Assembly (NCBI GenBank): GCA_963924555.1
Contig: OZ004584.1
Location: 2,603,001 to 2,667,000, forward strand
Length of the DNA: 64,000 bases
Origin: Crambe crambe
Lineage: Eukaryota; Porifera; Demospongiae; Poecilosclerida; Crambeidae
Direction of reading: 5' to 3'
In this document: in pieces, positions 23,368-34,565 of the stretch
Layout: the number at the start of each line of letters is the position of its first letter
How positions within the stretch are numbered: the first letter of the stretch is position 1
Translations under genes and position numbers: made by a program
Notes under the pieces: model-generated
Seen by the model: the letters and a program-made list of their open reading frames with translations, nothing else
What the model was told of the DNA's origin: nothing
Databases searched by the model: none

Positions 23368-23594
23368 TGTTGGGCTCCTGAGCACCAGTTATGCTAGTCC
23401 AAGCATGAGTTGTGTAGCAAGGAGATGGTTTAGTTTCCAAATCTTGAATATTACGACAACAGAACTAGATGTTTTAAATAAAAATCAAGTGGGTGTGGCT
23501 TAGTTAGCTAGAAATGTCGTGTTCTACAATTATAACAAGGTGTTGATTAGGTCTTTATTGCAACTGTCCTTTGTTGGGAGGAGGCATCCCAACA
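23368..23594 (-). repeat. Long terminal repeat of the 21370-23594 element
   Basis: It is 227 bp and bounded by TGTTGGG and CCCAACA. In the element's orientation it is the 5' LTR, followed by the primer-binding-like site. An AATAAA-type word in that orientation lies within it (AATAAAGACC, near 23550). Confidence 0.6.
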
Positions 23595-23965
23595 ACTTGA
23601 TAGAAGTAGATAACTGGTTAGTGCTCTCTGATTCACTTCTGCAAGGCCGTTCTTTCCTGATATCTGACTAATTACGTATCTGATATGACATGTGGTCATC
23701 TCTGCTGTCTCTGTTCTTTACTTTCTGGCTTGAATCTTTATTTTCTAGCCTTTGATTGTTCAAACTTTCCTGCTATTGTGGCTTTCATATTCGACTAAAC
23801 TGTTGTCTCTGCTGTTTCTGTTCCCTGTTCTTTATTTTCTGGCAGTAGTCATGTTTTCTCGTGCTCTTGGCTTTCCTGTTGCAGTGTGCTACTATTAAGA
23901 TGTACGTACCCCATGGGTGATACCAGCACTGCACCTCGGCACTTTGGTGCCAAGGCAAAAAGTCT
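23595..23965 (+). mobile_element. Dispersed repeat C, copy 2, right part
   Basis: It resumes at ACTTGATAGAAG after the LTR insertion and ends at a stem-loop (CCTCGGCAC/GTGCCAAGG, near 23934-23955) followed by AAAAAG. The stem differs in sequence from copy 1 but largely keeps its pairing. Confidence 0.55.
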
Positions 23966-24159
23966 GCTGCTACTACAAGAGTTCATAATTATAATGTTAA
24001 CATCGATGGTATGCAAATATAGATCACAAGGTACATGTATTGAGTAAATAGTCTACTTGAATCATCTGGCATGTGCATTCCATATTGTTGTGTGCTAGGG
24101 CAGCTTAGTTGATGAGGAGCATACAGTCCACTTCTCATTTTGAATCCCCAGTGTCTGCA

Positions 24160-24812
24160 CAAGTGAAGAGGAAAAATTATGCTAAATAAAAAGGCATGTA
24201 TAGGGTTATTCTGTACTTTTACCTGTAACAGCACAGGTAAAAGTACAGGCTAACCTTTTAATTTTTTTCCCTTCACTTGTTTATTTTTTGTATGATCTTT
24301 ACTTATAACTCATATTTAGTTGTTAATATTTATCTTGGACACGCTTGTGTGGCGCGCGCACATGATCGTGACAGACACGTGCGCAAATGATGTCATTTTA
24401 ATTTAAAATGGCTGACATTGTATCGTTTATAATGAAAAATCATTCGATATGACTGATTATCTTGGAGGAAAACTGTGTGGATAACGATGGTAAGCACATT
24501 GTGTGGTTATAACTGCACAAGTTGATATGAATTTCATTGTTGTATATGAAAGGATCATGGAGTTATAGCCGTCAAAGAAGATGAATCTGATGAATGAATC
24601 ATATTTAGACAGCGGCTGGTGCCGATTGTTGACGCTGTTCTGGAGGAGTTTGAGTGGACATATCATCATCTTCTGTATAGTTTTCCAGATGCAAGCAGTT
24701 TAGTTGAGCCTGTAGCAAGAATAGAAGAGTCTATAGTTTATATTGTTCTAATGAGAGAAGCCATGCCCATTCCGGACTAACCCTACATAAAGAGTGCTAC
24801 CACACTTTCTGA
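24160..24812 (+). mobile_element. Foldback element B3, copy 1
   Basis: A 5' foldback (24160-24280) with outer ends CAAGTGAAG and CTTCACTTG is followed by a shared tail containing CTGATTATCTTGGAGG and GGCTGGTGCCGATTGTTGAC. The 3' end is the stem-loop with CCCTACATAAAGAGTGC, closing in CTGA before T. It has no credible ORF. Related copies are at 25612, 29082 and 60727. Confidence 0.65.
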
Positions 24813-25063
24813 TTGTTTTAAAATGGCCACTGTACAGATGCACTCTATAAAGCATGTAGGTAAGACATTTAATTCACTAAAAACACTCCAGCTAGGTATG
24901 AGTTTCATTATTCTACACAGAGCTCACCTATCAGATGAGCGATGATCAAAGAAACTGATGACACACACACGTACACAGACACAACTGACAAACTATAACC
25001 CTCAGCACACATATGTTGAGGGTCAATAAATTGCTCAGTGCGTCAAGTTAAAGGTAAAGGGTA

Positions 25064-25296
25064 CCCGTGTAGAATTTAGTGCGCAATTACACGTATGATC
25101 TGCTAAAGCGCATAAATACGCAATAATACGTCAAGCTTCGTTCGGAGATACGCGCTAAGCGCGCTTTATCGTATAATTCCGCATAGAAAGGCGTAAAAAC
25201 GGCAATAATCTCACGTAAAATAACATCTACACGCGCCGTTTATTGTCGCGATTTAGCGCACTTTAGCGTGCAAATGCGCGATAAAGTCAACACGGG
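25064..25296. mobile_element. CpG-rich mini-element with TA target site
   Basis: The ends CCCGTGT (25064-25070) and ACACGGG (25290-25296) are flanked by TA. The interior is packed with CGC/GCG words in an otherwise CpG-poor region. A related fragment starting CCCGTGTTAAAC lies at about 28835-28990. It is non-coding. Confidence 0.5.
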
Positions 25297-25360
25297 TAGA
25301 CTTTTAGTAGTGTGGTATAAAAATTATAGCATTTGAATGAAATAGCTAAGTTATTAATTT

Positions 25361-25604
25361 GATGATGATGATGATGGTGATGAATGACCAGATGAAAACG
25401 GCGATTTTAGAAGTCGCTGTAAAATGATACTGCTTTGTCTTCTGCTCTTCATACTTCGGTCCTAGCACATTGAAGGTGTTCTATCTTCAAGTTAAGAGTT
25501 GCTGACTAGTTGCTGACTGCAGGAGGGAAGTATTCTAGAGTTATGAGAGAAAATACTCAGCCAATGTGGCAATCCGTGCCATCCTTACTTAGAGTACTCT
25601 CTGA
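25361..25604 (+). mobile_element. B1-type element, copy 2
   Basis: A (GAT)n start, the block with GACCAGATGAAAACGGCGAT, and the end CTTAGAGTACTCTCTGA before T. It is colinear with 2357-2594. The foldback element B3 begins within a few bases of its 3' end. Confidence 0.65.
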
Positions 25605-25611
25605 TATATAA

Positions 25612-26400
25612 TAATAAAAGGAAAAAAAAATGCTAAATAAAATGGTTAGTCTGTACTTTTACCTATAGCCAACCATGCTGCCTTCAATAATAAACCCTAC
25701 ATCACTGCCTCCCACCAAGCTGCTTTAATTGTTCATGTCTGTGTAAAAGTTTTGCTTGGTTTAGGCAGTGATGTAGGGATTATTATTGAAGGCAGCATAA
25801 TTTTGATGTTTGTTCACAGAAACTACTATAGGTAAAAGTACAGACTAACCCTACATGCTTTTTATTTAGCATAAATTTTTTTCCTTTCTCTTGTTTGTTT
25901 ACTTTTTATTTTTTATTTAGAGAGGCTAGGTACTGGTTGGCACGCGTGTACATGCATGTGCATGCGATCGTGACAGACGCTTGCACGTGACAAATGACGT
26001 CGTTTGTATTGAAAAATCGTTCGATATGACTGATTATTTTGGAGGATAACTGCGAATAACGATGGTAAAAGCACATTGTGTGATTATAACTGCACAAGTT
26101 GATATGAATTTGATTGTCGTATGTGAAAGGATCGTGGAGTTACAGCCATCAAAGAAGATGATGATGATGAACGAATCATAAAAATTTTAGATTCAGACGG
26201 CGGCTGGTGCCGATTGTTGACGCTGTTCTAGAGGAGTTTGAGTGCATCTTCTGCGTTATTTTCCAGATATAAGAAGTTTAGTTGAGCCTGTAGCAAGAAT
26301 AGAAGAGATACAGAGAGTCCAGTTTGTATATTATTCTGATGAGAGAAGCCACACCCATTCCGTACTAACCCTACATAGAGAGTGCTACCGTAATCTCTGA
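25612..26400 (+). mobile_element. Foldback element B3, copy 2
   Basis: The foldback at about 25615-25890 has an inner stem (TGCCTTCAATAATAAACCC / GATTATTATTGAAGGCA) and an outer stem (AGTCTGTACTTTTACCTATAG). A (GAT)n tract near 26155 is followed by about 220 bp and a terminal stem-loop that is slightly damaged (CTACCGTAATCTCTGA). Confidence 0.65.
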
Positions 26401-27169
26401 AAGAGGATCATTTCAAAGTGGCCCTTTTAGAGCTGTAACCTCAGACTCGTTGAAAAAAAAAACACAAGCAATTATCATGAAAAGTAGCTAACTAACGAGC
26501 TAAATCAAACCAAAGTACACCATGAAATATTTTATAGTATCATATGATACAAAACAACAGTTGTAATGAATTAAAAATGATGCGTGTAGAAATGGTGGGA
26601 AAAAATGTCATCAACGATTATGAGTACAACACATGAACATGAACTGTGACATAAACAATAACATGTGTATGTATATGAGTTTGGCTGCATGTACTTGACT
26701 GTTATTCATCAGCAGTTAGTGCAGTGATGTTTATGGCCTATAACAACAACTCAATGTAGTTTCTCTTAAAAAAATATGATAGCTAGCTACAATATATTTT
26801 GTAGAACTCAGGATGGATTTGTTATTCTAAAGTTAGTCATAAGTTACATAGTGTTACCATTCATAACTGTAACCTGTCATATAGAGTTTACACACTCAAC
26901 TTAATAAAGCTAAGTACATAATACAATGCATACGTAAGTATATAGTCTCTAGTTGTGTTTTTAGAGTAAATATTAGCTTGAGTATCCAATGTTTACATGT
27001 TGCTCTAAAAAAATCATCAATTAGAGACAGTATGTGTATCAGTGAAGGAGTGTGGCTATACCGTAACTTGCGTATACTTACATAAATATTACATTTTAAA
27101 ACAGCTTGAGTTCAGTAGTTATAAGTAGCTACAGCAGCTATCAATTCAAACATTTTTTCCCTGAAATCC
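26401..27169. other. Upstream region of the gene at 27170; nothing distinctive
   Basis: AT-rich sequence without repeats or frames that I recognise. It must hold the promoter of the downstream gene, but no TATA or initiator can be assigned with confidence. Confidence 0.35.
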
Positions 27170-28321
27170 ATGGAAGAAGAAAGTAACTATGAAATGGTAG
27201 GGGAGGAAGAAGCTATGTCGTTGAACAAGAATCTCTGCTATGAAGTCGCTCAAAGATTTGAAACTTCATCTGCCCCTGAAAATCCTCATCAAGTTAAATC
27301 AAAGCACCAAATACCTGCTTGTGGTTGGGTATGCACTATTTCACTAGTTGGATTCATCCTAGTAGGTAGTGCAGCATTTATTAGCATGGGAATTTCCCTA
27401 TCGAGTATCTCAAAAGTAAATTCTAGTTGCTCCCAACTTGAAATGAAAAAGATTCAGAATGACTTTCAAAGAAAGATAATGGAACTTCAGGATAATATAT
27501 CTCAACAGATAATGGAGCTCCAAAATTCTGCAAATGATGCTACATCTGAATTTGAAAGAAGACTAACAGAAATTCATAACCACAATGATAATATAACAAG
27601 GTTGTTAGTTTCAAAACTAAACGAAATTATTCAGAGTGAACAATACGATTCGTGTTCACACGTCTTGCAGTTGAATCCCTCCTCCCCATCAGATCACTAC
27701 TGGATCAGGTCCTCCAATGGCTCTGCTGTACGTGTGTACTGTGACTTCTACAGGCAGTGCGGTTGTGGTGGACCAAGTACATGGACTCCTATGGCCTTCC
27801 TCAACATGTCAGACCCCAATCAGGTCTGTCCCAGAAACTGGACCACCATCACTTCTCCTGTGAGGACATGTGGGAGGGGAAGGACCAGCAGCAGAGGTTG
27901 CAATTCAGTGTTCTATTCCACCTTTGGGTTGACATACAGTCGTGTGTGTGGACGTATCATTGCTTATCAAGATGCTACTGCTGATGCCTTTGATGTATTG
28001 ATTTACTCTGAACCAATCGATGGACCATATGTTGATGGTGTCTCTCTGACTCATGGCAGTGTGAGATCTCGACAGCACATCTGGACATTTGCAAGCGCAA
28101 TAGGAGAAACAGATAACTACAATCAACGTTACTTGTGCTCCTGCAGTAATAACATTTCCTGGCCATATTCAACAAATTTTGTAGGAAATGACTACTTCTG
28201 TGACTCTGGAAATCGTGCAAGTACTTTTACTCCATATTCATTATACTCCAATGACCCTCTCTGGGATGGCCATGGATGTGGTCCCTCCAGTACCTGCTGC
28301 CAGTTCAACAACCCTCCATAG
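27170..28321 (+). CDS. Type II membrane protein with coiled coil and Cys-rich fibrinogen/lectin-like ectodomain; likely premature stop
   Basis: A single-exon frame of 383 residues. Residues 1-47 are cytoplasmic with two tyrosines (YEMV, CYEV). Residues about 52-80 form a membrane helix (GWVCTISLVGFILVGSAAFI). About 85-155 is a heptad-rich coiled coil (KIMELQDNISQQIMELQ) suggesting oligomers. The rest is an extracellular module rich in Cys and Trp (VRVYCDF, LNMSDPNQVCP, VCGRI, YVDGVSLTHG, NDPLWDGHGCG). This module is common in sponge and cnidarian proteins and is of unknown ligand (family knowledge). The stop at 28319-28321 is a TAG where relatives have Trp, and the same frame continues 36 codons (FCKTLPQSTTDDLEVR...QLYVQ) to a stop at 28430-28432. 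So the annotated end is probably a nonsense allele or a base error. AATAAA lies near 28634. Confidence 0.8.
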   Translation: MEEESNYEMVGEEEAMSLNKNLCYEVAQRFETSSAPENPHQVKSKHQIPACGWVCTISLVGFILVGSAAFISMGISLSSISKVNSSCSQLEMKKIQNDFQRKIMELQDNISQQIMELQNSANDATSEFERRLTEIHNHNDNITRLLVSKLNEIIQSEQYDSCSHVLQLNPSSPSDHYWIRSSNGSAVRVYCDFYRQCGCGGPSTWTPMAFLNMSDPNQVCPRNWTTITSPVRTCGRGRTSSRGCNSVFYSTFGLTYSRVCGRIIAYQDATADAFDVLIYSEPIDGPYVDGVSLTHGSVRSRQHIWTFASAIGETDNYNQRYLCSCSNNISWPYSTNFVGNDYFCDSGNRASTFTPYSLYSNDPLWDGHGCGPSSTCCQFNNPP

Positions 28322-28432
28322 TTCTGCAAGACCCTCCCCCAGTCCACCACAGATGACCTGGAGGTCAGGATCTGCCATAGTGGTGATATTGAAGATACAC
28401 CTATCCAACTACTCCAGCTATATGTGCAGTAG

Positions 28433-29081
28433 TTACACAAACAACATGTTTGCTTATACCTTTCACATAATTATAATATCTGTTTTTGATTATAATATAC
28501 TTTGTAGTACCTAGTATATATTATATAAACTTTTCAACAGGATTCTAAAGCTATTTATAATAATAAGAATACTGCATGGCCAGAAATATTGGTGGGAATT
28601 AAATTCAGCAGAGAGCCCTGAATTATTTAAAAAAATAAAGCACATTTAATATTGGTGGAAACGCATGCTCGTCAGAGAATACTATCTCAGAGAGTATGGT
28701 AGTATTCTCTAAGTAGGGATGGTCCATTGGATTTCTTTCATAACATCAGAATACTTTTCTTCTACTATCAGCAACTCCTGACTTGAAAATAGAACACCTT
28801 CAGTGTGCTAGGACTCAAAGTATGAAGAGCAGCCCGTGTTAAACTTTGCATGAGCAACCGCATAATCTAGTGATGTTCGCGCAACTATGCACATTTACGC
28901 GAACTTCATCCGCGAGCAGATGGCGAAGGATCGCGAGAAATCATCCGCGAACATGCTATTTTTTTCATGCGAATTTGGCTATTTCATGGTGCACGCATTT
29001 ATATATTACTTGGTAATTTTTTCCCCTTCCCAGGCATACTACAGCAGTACTAACCCAAGATGCTAGCCATTCTATAATATT
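28433..29081. other. Intergenic with an inverted B1 fragment
   Basis: 28687-28832 is the reverse complement of the 3' part of element B1, starting TCAGAGAGTA and including CTAAGTAGGGAT. A CpG-rich fragment related to 25064-25296 follows to about 28990. No gene was seen. Confidence 0.5.
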
Positions 29082-29905
29082 ACAAGTGAAAGGAAAAAAA
29101 ATTTATGCTAAATAAAAAAGCCATGTAGTGTTAGTCTGTACTTTTACCTATAGCAGTTTCTGTGAACAAACCAAAATTATGCTGCCTTCAATAATAATCC
29201 CTACATCACTGCCTCTGCTTTAATTGTTCATGTCAGTGTAAAAGTTCTGCTTGGTTTTTAGGCAGTGATGTAGGGATTAGCAGCATAATATTTGGTTTAT
29301 TCACAGAAACTGCTATAGGTAAAAAGTACAGACTAACACTACATGGCCTTTTTATTTAGCATATTTTTTTGTTTGTTTACTTTTTATATGATATTTAGAG
29401 AGGCTAGCTAGGTACTGGTTGGCATGCGTGTACATGCATGTGATCATGACAGACCCTCGTGCGTTACAAATGACGTCATTAATTTCAAAAATGGCTGATA
29501 GAATTGAAAAGTCGTTCGATATGACTGATTGTTTTGGAGGAAAACTGTGAATAACGATGGTAAAAGCACATTATGTGATTATAACTACACAAGTTGATAT
29601 GAATTTGATTGTTGTATGTGAAAGGATCATGGAGTTACAGCTGTCAAAGAAGAAGATGATGATGATGAACGAATCATAAAAATTTTGGATTTAGATGGCA
29701 GCTGGTGCCAATTGTTGACGCTGTTCTGGAGGAGTTTGAGCGGACATAATTATCATCATCTTCTGCATTATTTTCCAGATGTAAGAAGTTTAGTTGAGCC
29801 TGTAACAAGAATAGAAGAGATACAGAGAGTCCAGTTTGTATTGTTCTAATGAGAGAAGCCACACCCATTCCGTACTAACCCTACATAGAGAGTGCGCACT
29901 CTCTG
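29082..29905 (+). mobile_element. Foldback element B3, copy 3
   Basis: It opens ACAAGTGAAAGGAAAAAAAA, folds back through about 29370, and has the shared B3 tail and a (GAT)n tract near 29655. It ends in the stem-loop TAGAGAGTGCGCACTCTCTGA before T, where the loop is reduced to nothing. This is the most complete B3 copy. Confidence 0.7.
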
Positions 29906-31105
29906 ATACTTATGAATAGTTAATAAGTTGACTCTAGAATACAAATAAATTAATACGGTGGCCTACGACTTCCGATACGTTGACAAACTGACTGGTCATA
30001 TGCCAAACACTATTCAATGTAACCATTTAGTGGTACATGTGATAATTATTTTGCATACTGTTGGCATAAGTATTAGAGGATCTTTCATTCTTGCACATGC
30101 TCAACTTTGAGCCTCGAAATCTCACTGGAGAAGGTGAATTGTAATACTAATAGGTACAGTTATCAGCTAGCTTTACAAGGCTTACTTCTGAGCGCAATCT
30201 CAAAAATTCAAGCAATATGCATGCATAATACGTAGTTGGTTTACTGATGACACCTGACAATAGATTTTTGCCCAAAACCATATATTATTGTGAGATATCA
30301 GTGTTATAATTTTCCAAAATATTTCGCTATCTCAGTCATCGTTGGATTTGGATTTAGGGGGGACCATTGGAAAGCTCTTTAAAAATCTGCATTTTGGTGG
30401 TTAAGACAGATATGTACAGTGGTGTTGGAAGCGAGATTCGATTGGTCATGCCCGAAGTTGAAATATAATCCCCCAGATCACCGAAGTTCTATTTACATCG
30501 GAGGACACTTTCTTTGGTCATTAACAATTAACCCTAATCCCTAGTTTTTTGGCCTGACCGGTTCCACCACCCACATTCTTTAGTTTTGTGTTGGTTTGTG
30601 GGCACCAACTCCCTTAATAAAGCATGTGTGTATTGGGTAAGGGTTGCTGATATTAAAAAAAATTATGTAGTCTAGTACATGACGTCTAGCTATTTACGTA
30701 GCTAGGGGTGTTCCGTTCCACTGGCCTCATTTAAAAAAGTGTTTGCTGAGCAATGACTGAGAGGGAGAAGATGGCATATAATTTTTGTCTCTTTTGTGAT
30801 AGTATAATTATGAGTAAGTAGCTACTGGGATGGGAAGAATAGAACTTCTTCTTCTTCAGATGGTGTAATGAAGCTCTAGAATGCATGTAAGAGCAGAAAT
30901 ATTACATTATGTTATGTTACATTATTTAGTTTTATTACTTGGTATGTAATTATTTCAAGGACAACCGCATACTAAGTAGAAAAATGATATTGCATTTTAG
31001 AGAAGAACTGAATATTAAGCAATGTGAACATTATTTCCAGTCATGCAGTATTTCTAGTCATGGTATACGTACATTACTACACTAGCTACCCGATGTATAT
31101 GTAGG
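29906..31105. other. No recognisable feature
   Basis: No domain-bearing frame, no inverted repeats and no tandem structure were found by eye over about 1.2 kb. Confidence 0.35.
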
Positions 31106-31110
31106 GATAC

Positions 31111-32275
31111 AGAACAAAGATTGATCCCATTTCCATCCTTCTTGTTTCCTTACTTTTTTGAGCAGTGGTCATCCCTACATCTTTTTTTCATTTCACGAAA
31201 TGCTTTTTCCCTCACTTGTTCCTGGTCTTTTTCCCTCTCTTTTATGGTTTTAGGTATGTATAGAGTTCATTCTTCTATGTGTATGCAGGGACAGATGAAA
31301 GAGGAATAGTTCTCCAATAGTTCTCCAGCATACCAGCCCAATCATTATCAACGAGTCAAGGTGTTGTGTTGAGCTATACTTGGAGGTCGAAGGAAGATGC
31401 TGAAATAGAGTCTACCGTCGTGAATCTAAATCCCCGAGTCGATACAGCCGAGTAATATTATAATTTCGAATAATTGGATATGCGCATGCGTATTATAGAA
31501 ACACTCAACTTTTTTTTTTAATTTTTATTTTTTTAATAATGGAATTCGATTATACACAGACAAACAAACAAGTCCAAGTCATGGCACTCCGTCTAGAGAG
31601 GGGGGGAGAGTTGGGAGGCGATGTAGCCATAAACAGGCGTTGCCACGCCACAGGGCGATGGCTAGGGCTAGGGCTAGGGCTAGGGCTAGGAAAGAAAAGA
31701 TGGCTTCCTAATTGAATTAGTCGAGTGCTGTGCTCCGTAGTGTCTCCTTTTTCATTGACTCTTTCGAGGATCAACGAGTAGAAAAGATCGTAGTTCGTAG
31801 AATTTGGAGTGGATTTATCCAGAAATCATAGCTGTAGCTTGAGTGGTTCGAGAGATATGGTTGTCTAAGAATAATAATAATAATAATAATAATGATAATA
31901 ATAATAATAAGGGAAAAAGCATTTCGTGAAATGAAAAAAAGATGTAGGGATGACCACTGCTCAAAAATAGAAACACTCAACTTTTTTTTTTTTTTTTTTT
32001 TTTTAATAATGGAATTCGATTATATACAGACAAACAAACAAGTCCAAGTCATGGCACTCCGTCTAGAGAGGGGGGGAGAGTTGGGAGGCGATGTAGCCAT
32101 ATACGTCAGGTAACTTCAGATTATAGTGTAGTAATGTGTGTATATGTAGGGATTGTTGGCTGGATATACAGAACAAAGATTGATCCCATTTCCATCCTTC
32201 TTGTTTCCTTACTTTTTTGAGCAGTGGTCATCCCTACATCTTTTTTTCATTTCACGAAATGCTTTTTCCCTTATT
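31111..32275. repeat. Rearranged dispersed repeat blocks and simple repeats
   Basis: A block with GAGCAGTGGTCATCCCTACA occurs at 31111-31212, inverted at 31912-31975, and again at 32170-32272. A second block with GGAATTCGATTATA..CAGACAAACAAACAAG occurs at 31497-31625 and 31970-32100. In between are (GGGCTA)5 at 31661-31690, (AAT)n at 31869-31910 and a T run at 31981-32004. Frames here are by-products of the repeats. Confidence 0.65.
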
Positions 32276-32329
32276 ATCTATATAATAATGTGCTTGTCAG
32301 TGCGTACATATGCAAGGAAATCATCACAG

Positions 32330-32790
32330 TTAAAAATTGAGAAAGAAAATGACTGCAACGACAACGTTACTTACACTTGATTTTTAAAGGATATTAAAGG
32401 ATATTGCAGATCAGATATTCTGTTTTTTTTTTGTTTTTTTTAGTTTTTTTTACTGATTGTGAAAAGATGAAACCCAAGGAGATACAAAAAAGGGACAAAA
32501 AAAGTGAAAAGAAAAAATGACTATGCAACGGCAATGCTACGAATATTTGATTTTTAAAAGGATATTGCAGATCAGACATGCTGTTTTTTTTGTTTTTTTT
32601 TTCACTGAATTTTAATGATGATGAAACCCAAAGAGATACAAACAAGGGACAAAAAAAAGTGAAAAGAAAAACTGACTACAACGGCAATGCTACGAACATT
32701 TGATTTTTAAAAGGATATTGTTTTTTGTTTGTTTTTTCACTGAATTTTGATGATTGTGAAAAGATGAAACCAAAGAGAAACAAACAAAGG
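32330..32790 (+). repeat. Tandem repeat, about three units of 140-160 bp
   Basis: Each unit has GCAACGGCAATGCTACGAA or a variant, then TTTGATTTTTAAAAGGATAT, then T/G-rich and purine-rich arms (GTGAAAAGATGAAACC). Units start near 32345, 32515 and 32670. It is non-coding. Confidence 0.65.
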
Positions 32791-33074
32791 ACAATAAAAC
32801 AAGTAACAAACTTGCATTCCTATGCCAAAGAGCAATGGCAACATGCCTGAAAAGGTGCTTGGTGGAGGAGGTGGGATCAAGTGATAGCATCCTCCGTGAG
32901 GCCACCTAGAGGTTCAGCCATGAGAGGGATAATTTAACTCCCACAGAGCAGCAAGACGAGAGGTGGTGACGAATGCGTGCATACTTAAACATCACTGCGC
33001 TTAAATATAATGGCGGGAAATTCAGCTTACAGCAAGGAGAGAGAGGCAGAGGTGAAGTTCAGGTAACATATGGA

Positions 33075-33315
33075 AACTAGAAGAGCAAAGGAGAGAGAGA
33101 GTCGGAGATGAAGATAAAAGAGCAAGGGAGAGAGAGAGGCAGAGAAGTCGGAGATGAAGATGAAAGAGCAAGGGAGAGAGAGAGGCAGAGAAGTTGGAGA
33201 TGAAGATGAAAGAGCAAGGGAAAGAGAGAGGCAGAGAAGTCGAAAAACACACTTGACAGAAAATGAAAGAGCAAGAGAAAGAGAGAGGCACAGAGTGAAG
33301 GAGAGAAGAAGAAGA
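33075..33315 (+). repeat. Purine-rich minisatellite
   Basis: Four to five units of about 48 bp (AGAGCAAGGGAGAGAGAGAG, then GCAGAGAAGTCGGAGATGAA). Open frames on both strands merely reflect the period, which is divisible by three. Confidence 0.7.
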
Positions 33316-34101
33316 GAAGAAATGTCCGCCAGTGAGAGAGAATATTAACAGGGAAGAACAAAGCTGCTAATGAAATAAGCCGCATCTACCTTGGGCCAAT
33401 GTCTTCAGTTTGCCATTGCAATATTGTCAAGTTTGAGGTGTGCAAGTGAAGCTCTCAATTGCTGTCACAGTGGAAAAATTAGTCTATTACCTCTTACTGA
33501 TTATCCCTCTGCACTCAAAGAACTGTTTACTGGTTAAAATGAAAATTTGGGATCGATCGAAAGGATTTACTCCTGTTGAGAAATGGATTGAGTAGCTATG
33601 TTGATGCACTCTAAATGATGGTTGTGGTACTTATGGTCAGAACCTACATCCTATAATTATAGGACAGTAAAGGCAGTATGGTCAGCTGTACACTGTTGAG
33701 CAGTAATGCCTTAAACTGACTATCTCTTCTCAGTAAGTGGTGTGGGTACCCTGAACCACAACTGAATTTGATTTGATTCCAGATACCTGGGTGGACTGGT
33801 GGCATGGTATTAGATGAATAGTCAGACTCACTACAAATAAATGCATGTGAAAAGGAAGAGTAAACATCATAATGTGATGGGTACAAGTATATTCGCACAA
33901 TTAAATCAGTTTTCACATTACAATCTGATTTGCATGTCTTGCAGAAATAGACCTTTTCCTTGACATGCATAACTTGTACCCTTCACATATGTCACTGATA
34001 GGACTTGATCTCATGGTCTCCTGATTACAAGCCTGACACACATTCGTGTGTAGAGTTTTTGCGGGTGCAGGCGTGCGCAGAGATTCTGCGGGTACTCACT
34101 A
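33316..34101. other. No recognisable feature
   Basis: The frame on the minus strand at 33644-33970 shows no known motif or splice context and is not called. Confidence 0.35.
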
Positions 34102-34345
34102 GTTATTATTATTATCCTTATAAAGAAAAAGAACGAAAGGTCAATTTTAGAACTCGTTTTTTTCTTATGTTAGCGAATGAATTTTTGGCTTTTGAACATT
34201 CTCCTCTCTTCTTTGTAGATATAATAATTCACTGTAGCCTTCTGAGAACCTGTAGAGTAAGGGTAGAAGAGAAAGAAGAGTTTTTAGTTTATACTGTCCT
34301 ATGGACTTTGACCTGCCATCCCTACTTAGAGAGTGCTACCGCACT
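34102..34345 (+). mobile_element. B2 segment with (ATT)n start and 3' stem-loop
   Basis: (ATT)n, then TATAAAGAAAAAGAACGAAA, then about 210 bp, then the stem-loop GAGAGTGCTACCGCACTCTC. Near-identical segments are at 36918-37174, 52195-52445 and 52446-52681. In longer copies it forms the 3' end of element X. Its open frames are repeat artefacts. Confidence 0.65.
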
Positions 34346-34565
34346 CTCGAGAAGAACAAGAATCCAGCGATTTACCTGCTTGCCGTATTTCTGAAACGGT
34401 AAGCTCCCTGGTCCTGAAACTTGGTCTGCACATTGTAGTAGGCTCTAGTAGTCTGGATAATAATTCACAGTAGCTTTTGTTAGGTCTAAGTGGGGGAACT
34501 AGAATTTCACTTTTGTATTAGTCTATAGGCGGCGCGCGCGGCCGTCTGCGTCATCCCTACCATAG

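Larger units (their letters stand above)
21370..23594 (-). mobile_element. Internally deleted LTR retroelement with TSD ACTTG
   Basis: The element runs TGTTGGG...CCCAACA between direct repeats ACTTG (21365-21369 and 23595-23599). It interrupts repeat C, whose uninterrupted copy at 19272 supports the insertion. The LTR at its right end is 23368-23594. Just inside is TTGGTGGCAGCGGAACAAAC on the minus strand, at the usual primer-binding position. The interior keeps gag-like and protease-like fragments only, and no polymerase or integrase was found. The left LTR matches the right one for only about 9 bases, so it is largely lost or replaced. Confidence 0.65.

Noticed and set aside
31661-31690. 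(GGGCTA)n as telomeric repeat
   Set aside because: Only five units, and the unit is not TTAGGG. It is flanked by ordinary dispersed repeats.
33022-33385. Leu/Ser-rich and Arg/Glu-rich frames on opposite strands
   Set aside because: They come from a purine-rich minisatellite whose period is divisible by three.
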